From positions 120,287-184,286 of the forward strand of contig VFFE01007018.1 in the NCBI GenBank assembly GCA_008921705.1: DNA of 64,000 nt, given 5' to 3'. Positions 60,101-64,000 of the stretch are shown here, in pieces. Under the pieces are notes generated by a model. That model was given only the letters and a program-made list of their open reading frames with translations. It had not been told where the DNA came from and did no database searches. How positions within the stretch are numbered: position 1 is the stretch's first letter; each line of letters begins with the position of its first letter. Made by a program: the position numbers and the translations under genes. Source of the DNA: Burhinus oedicnemus (Eukaryota > Chordata > Aves > Charadriiformes > Burhinidae).

Positions 60101-61984
60101 TATTGCAGCATCCTGAATCAAAGAAATCTTTCACACGAACATCACGGTCTGAAAACAATAGAACTGAACACCACTTCTTCAACTTAAATTGCTAACAGAC
60201 CACAAAATTAAATAGATTTTTTCCATCTGAGAGCTCTCTGCAGCAGAGTCCATCATGAAGGACCCAGTAATATCTGAATAATTGCGCAGGAAGTGGATCT
60301 TACTAATCGTCGCAGCTTTTGCTCAGACATCGGGGAGCTACGGCAAACAAAACCCCCGGCGGGAGCTGCGGCATGTCCGACGCTCTGACGTCTGCGTGTC
60401 ACGCGTGGCGCTCTGTCGCCTTCCCTCGGGGATATGGCATTTTGAAACGGTCCCGGGTGCGGGCTGGCACCGCTCCATCCCACCCGGGGGGCTGGGAGCG
60501 TTGGGGCTGCGTTACCTCGGGTCGCATTGGAGCTGCTCTAAGACACGGCTCAAAGGTGGTTAATTATTCTCTCGCCGCTGTTCCCGCCCGTGCAGGACGG
60601 ACACATGGACCGAAGGTACCGGGAAGGTGCCCGGGCTGTGCTGCAGCGGCAGCGGGCTGGAAGCTTCGGTCCTGCCCCGTGCCCGCGAGTCCTGAGGGAG
60701 GCTCGTTGCGGTGGTGGCACCTGCTGCCTGCTCGGCACACGCGCCCGGCTGGCTCCCAAGGACGTGGGAGCTTTTCGGTCACGTTTCGGTCCTACATCTC
60801 AAAATCGGAAAATTTAGCTTTCCCCTCCGAGTTACTTTCTTGGCAAAAATACAAGCTGTGTGACAGCTGCTACTCCAGGCACTAAAGATGTTCGTTCATC
60901 ACAGAAAATAAAAATCCTTGCTGCTTTTCAGCCGAGAACCCGTGTAATCACCATGTAACTAAATTAGAAATGGGTGACTTTGCTGAGTTTCAGTTCCACA
61001 TGATCCCAGCGAGACCCGTTTGGTTGACTCATCTGGGAACTGTACTTTGTTACATCTTCAAAAGTTCAATAATGTTCAGAAAAAAGATATCTTTTATGGC
61101 ATCTAGCTAGCGCCTGCCATGCCTAGAACCGTGATTTTACCACAATAACTTTTACATTCTGAACTTCTGACATCAAAATGAGGCTCTTTGAACATCAGAC
61201 TTTGCTATTTTTCTCATTGCTGGGATTATTTTTCTGCTGCTTAATTGGAGGTGCGCCGCCCAGGGCCTGGGGGCGCAATCCGAGGCCCCAGGGGTGCAAT
61301 GCGCGGCACCCAGGGGTGCAATCCCGAGGACGCGGGGGTCCAATGCCGCGGCCCCGCCGCCGCCGGCGGGCTGAGCCGATCGACACCAGCTGCGGAGGCT
61401 CCGGCTCCTCGTGTCCGCGGTGGCTCCGCACCCCGCGGGGAGCTTTGCGCAAGGCGATCCGCTGTGAGGATTTGCACATAAGTCACAGGGTTTAACCGAA
61501 ATCCAATTTGCCGGAGAGGAGTGTTGGTTTAGATTATGGAAGAACAATTCAGTTGTGGGTGTGCTGGGAGGGGAGCGGGCGCGGGGCGGGGGACGGGGGG
61601 GCCTTTCCCTGCCCACCGCCAGGTTGGGTGGAGAGTTCGCCGAGCCTGAATGAAAACAAATGTAAAACCGATAGGTACATTTGTAACCCATTACCGGGCA
61701 GGCTTTATGAAACCCTAAACTCGCTGGCGAGGGGAGGGAGGTGGCGGCTTCCAAAATATTTTTTTTCTTAAATGAGCAAGTTGCTTCAGCTCACGCCGGT
61801 TCTCATGCGGGCGCTCGGACGAGGCCGAGCCCCCGCGCCTGAACCCAGGCGGCCGCCGGAAAACAAACCCTGGCTGCACCTTGATCTAATTACGGCCACC
61901 GCAGAGGCCTCGCTCCCCTCCGCAGGCAGGGCGGCAGCCGCCCCGGCAGCCTCGTCCTGCTGGTGCAGGGGCGGGATGGGGAGT
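57147..61984. other. Intergenic region, no gene recognised
   Basis: AT-rich islands at about 57420-57850, 59890-60260 and 60810-61240 alternate with GC-rich blocks. Open frames of up to about 250 codons (59465-58701, minus) lie in GC-rich DNA and have no family resemblance. Confidence 0.55.
59890..60260. promoter_or_regulatory. AT-rich island with octamer and TCF/LEF-like motifs
   Basis: It contains a perfect octamer ATGCAAAT at 59944-59951, AAATTAAACATG nearby, and ATCAAAG (TCF/LEF core) at 60117-60123, in about 370 bases of low GC between GC-rich blocks. Enhancer function is inferred. Confidence 0.35.
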
Positions 61985-63524
61985 ACGGGGTGCAGGCTGC
62001 GGGGTGTGGAGTGTGGGGTCCTGGGTGCTCAGCGCAGGGTGCTGGGTGCAGGGTGTGGAGTGCAGGGTGCGGGGTGCTGGGTGCAGGGTTCAGGATGCAG
62101 GGTGCTGGGTGCGGGGTGCAGGGCGCAGGGTGCTGGATGCTGGGTTCAGGATGCAGGGTGCTGGGTGCTGGGTGCAGGGCGCAGGGTGCTGGATGCTGGG
62201 TTCAGGATGCAGGGTGCTGGGTGCGGGGTGCAGGGCGCAGGGTGCTGGATGCTGGGTTCAGGATGCAGGGTGCAGGGTGCTGGGTACAGGATGCAGGGTG
62301 CAGGGTGTGTAGTGCAGGGCACAGGGTGCTGGGTGCAGGGTGTGTAGTGTAGGGTGCAGGGTGCTGGGTGCAGTGTGCAGGGCACAGGGTGCTGGGCGCA
62401 GGCTGTGTAGTGCAGGGCACAGGGTGCTGGGTGCAGGGTGTGTAGTGCAGGGTGCAGGGCACAGGGTGCTGGGTGCAGGGCACAGGGTGCAGGGTGCTGG
62501 GTGCAGAGTGCAGGAGGGTGCTGGGTGCAGGGCACAGGGTGCAGGGTGCTGGGTGCAGAGTGCAGGAGGGTGCTGGGTGCAGGGTGCTGGGTGCAGAGTG
62601 CTGGGCGCAGGCTGTGTAGTGCAGGGCGCAGGGTGCTGGGTGCAGGGCACAGGGTGCAGGGTGCTGGGTGCAGTGTGTGTAGTGCTGGGTGCAGGGTGCA
62701 GGGTGCAGGATGCAGGGCGCAGGGTGCTGGGTGCTGGGTGCAGGGCGCAGGATGCAGAGTGCAGGAGGGTGCTGAGTGCAGAGTGCTGGGCGCAGGCTGT
62801 GTAGTGCAGGGCGCAGGGTGCTGGGTGTGTAGTGCAGGGCGCAGGGTGCTGGGTGTGTAGTGCAGGGTGCAGGGTGCAGGGTGCTGGGTGCAGGGTGCTG
62901 GGCGCAGGGTGCAGGGTGCAGGGTGCAGCGTGCAGGGTGCAGGGCACAGGGCACACGGTGCAGGGTGCAGGGTGCAGGGCACAGGGCACACGGTGCAGGG
63001 CGCAGGGTGCAGGGTGCAGCGTGCAGGGTGCAGGGCACAGGGCACACGGTGCAGGGTGCAGGGCGCAGGGTGCAGGGCGCAGGGCACACGGTGCAGGGTG
63101 CAGGGCGCAGGGCACAGGGCACAGGGTGCAGGGCACAGGGTGCAGGGCGCAGGGTGCAGGGTGCAGCGTGCAGGGTGCAGGGCACAGGGTGCAGGGCACA
63201 GGGTGCTGGGTGCAGGGCGCAGGGCACAGGGTGCAGGGCGCAGGGTGCAGGGTGCAGCGTGCAGGGTGCAGGGCACAGGGCACACGGTGCAGGGTGCAGG
63301 GTGCAGGGCACAGGGTGCAGGGCGCAGGGCACACAGTGCAGGGTGCAGGGCACAGGGCACAGGGCACAGGGTGCAGGGTGCAGGGCACACGGTGCAGGGT
63401 GCAGCGTGCAGGGCGCAGGGTGCAGGGCGCAGGGCACACGGTGCAGGGCGCAGGGCACAGGGCACAGGGCGCAGGGCGCAGGGTGCAGCGTGCAGGGCGC
63501 AGGGTGCAGGGCGCAGGCTCACTG
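61985..63524. repeat. G-rich 7-bp minisatellite with higher-order units
   Basis: About 1.5 kb of TGCAGGG with variants CTGGGTG, CACAGGG, CGCAGGG and CACACGG. The first part (about 62089-62260) is built of 56-bp higher-order units, with TTCAGGATGCAG recurring at 62089, 62145, 62201 and 62257. The middle part mixes CTGGG and GTGTGTAG variants. The last part (about 62860-63520) is nearly pure CAGGG heptamers. All frames are open on both strands (for example CRVQGAG on plus and a 522-codon frame on minus), which is a property of a stop-free 7-mer and not evidence of a gene. Confidence 0.96.
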
Positions 63525-64000
63525 CCCAGCCCGTGCTGACGGAGCAGCCGGGGCCGTCGCAGCTGCTGGCGGGAGCAGGGGCTGTCCCCGCCGACCAAGC
63601 GAGACGCTGTCGATGCCCGCTGCAGCAGAGGCAGAGGCTGTGCAGGTTCGGAGCGCCGCAGATCACGCATCTAAGATGAGCGTGAGAGCAGATATTTCCA
63701 GCATATTTGAGCAACTTGGCCCAATATGGGAGTTGGTTTTTCTCTTTCTAAAGGACAGCAAAAACCGCCTCCCTCACATGAAGCCCACTCTGCCAGATTT
63801 CAGTCCTCTGGTTCAGGGCATGGAAGTATGAGGGATTCTCAAAGAAGGGATTTGCCAGGGAATTTTTTTTAGATGCTGTAAAAAAATTTTCCCTTAGTCT
63901 CATTCTCAGATGCAACTGACCCATTTCAGGTGAAACTTTCCAGAAAACAAACCAAAATGAAACAATGAAATAAAACGCACCCTGAGGCGGTCACGCAGTT
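63525..64000. other. Window end, unannotated flank of the 7-bp array
   Basis: Composition falls from GC-rich to AT-rich by about 63680. A plus-strand frame running out of the repeat continues to 63831 (SVRADISSIFEQLGPIWELV and on to LVQGMEV) without a splice site or known family. I treat it as noncoding. Confidence 0.4.

Noticed and set aside
62146..63714. 522-codon minus-strand open frame and several plus-strand frames of 100-320 codons
   Set aside because: They are translations of the stop-free 7-bp minisatellite, open in every frame on both strands, with no unique sequence supporting a gene.
1..64000. Search for tRNA, rRNA, known microRNA and CRISPR-like arrays
   Set aside because: No recognisable tRNA B-box context, rRNA segment or known microRNA was noticed by eye, and direct repeats with unique spacers are absent. 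A covariance-model scan would be needed to exclude small RNAs.

Overview
The window is vertebrate nuclear DNA, almost certainly from a bird. The direct evidence is a 5'-truncated CR1 LINE tail near 25.4-25.5 kb carrying the avian CR1 3' signature, a probable avian-type LTR remnant near 17.6-18.2 kb, compact spliced genes with a CpG-island promoter, overall high GC, and several GC-rich minisatellites. There are no prokaryotic operons, CRISPR arrays, tRNAs or rRNAs that I can see.

Only one protein-coding gene can be supported. It is a multi-exon borealin-family gene (CDCA8, or its bird paralogue borealin-2/CDCA9) on the minus strand between about 14.3 and 19.0 kb. Borealin is the chromosomal passenger complex subunit that works with survivin, INCENP and Aurora B at centromeres. 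Exon-by-exon translation gives the N-terminal triple-helix segment, the linker block [15 protein letters not shown], the central [10 protein letters not shown] block and the C-terminal dimerisation segment. Its CpG-island promoter is bidirectional: a short hydrophobic open frame starts on the plus strand at 19122, and a poly(A) signal near 20.45 kb may end that transcript. The N-terminus and one middle exon of the borealin gene could not be joined cleanly; this is reported as a finding.

Layout: 1-12 kb is noncoding GC-rich DNA broken by AT-rich islands. 12-19 kb is a lower-GC segment holding the borealin gene and the LTR remnant. 19-28 kb is intermediate DNA with the CR1 tail, a 27-bp near-perfect palindrome and one unassigned exon-like segment. 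28-64 kb is again GC-rich noncoding DNA with many AT-rich, homeodomain-motif-bearing islands. It also holds three striking minisatellites: a 31-bp unit at 38.1-38.4 kb, an 18-bp unit with an NcoI site in nearly every copy at 56.5-57.1 kb, and a 7-bp G-rich array with 56-bp higher-order structure at 62.0-63.5 kb.

The gene-poor flanks with regularly spaced AT-rich islands resemble the regulatory landscape of a developmental gene lying outside the window; this is inference. Most long open frames in the window come from GC-rich sequence or stop-free tandem repeats and are not genes.
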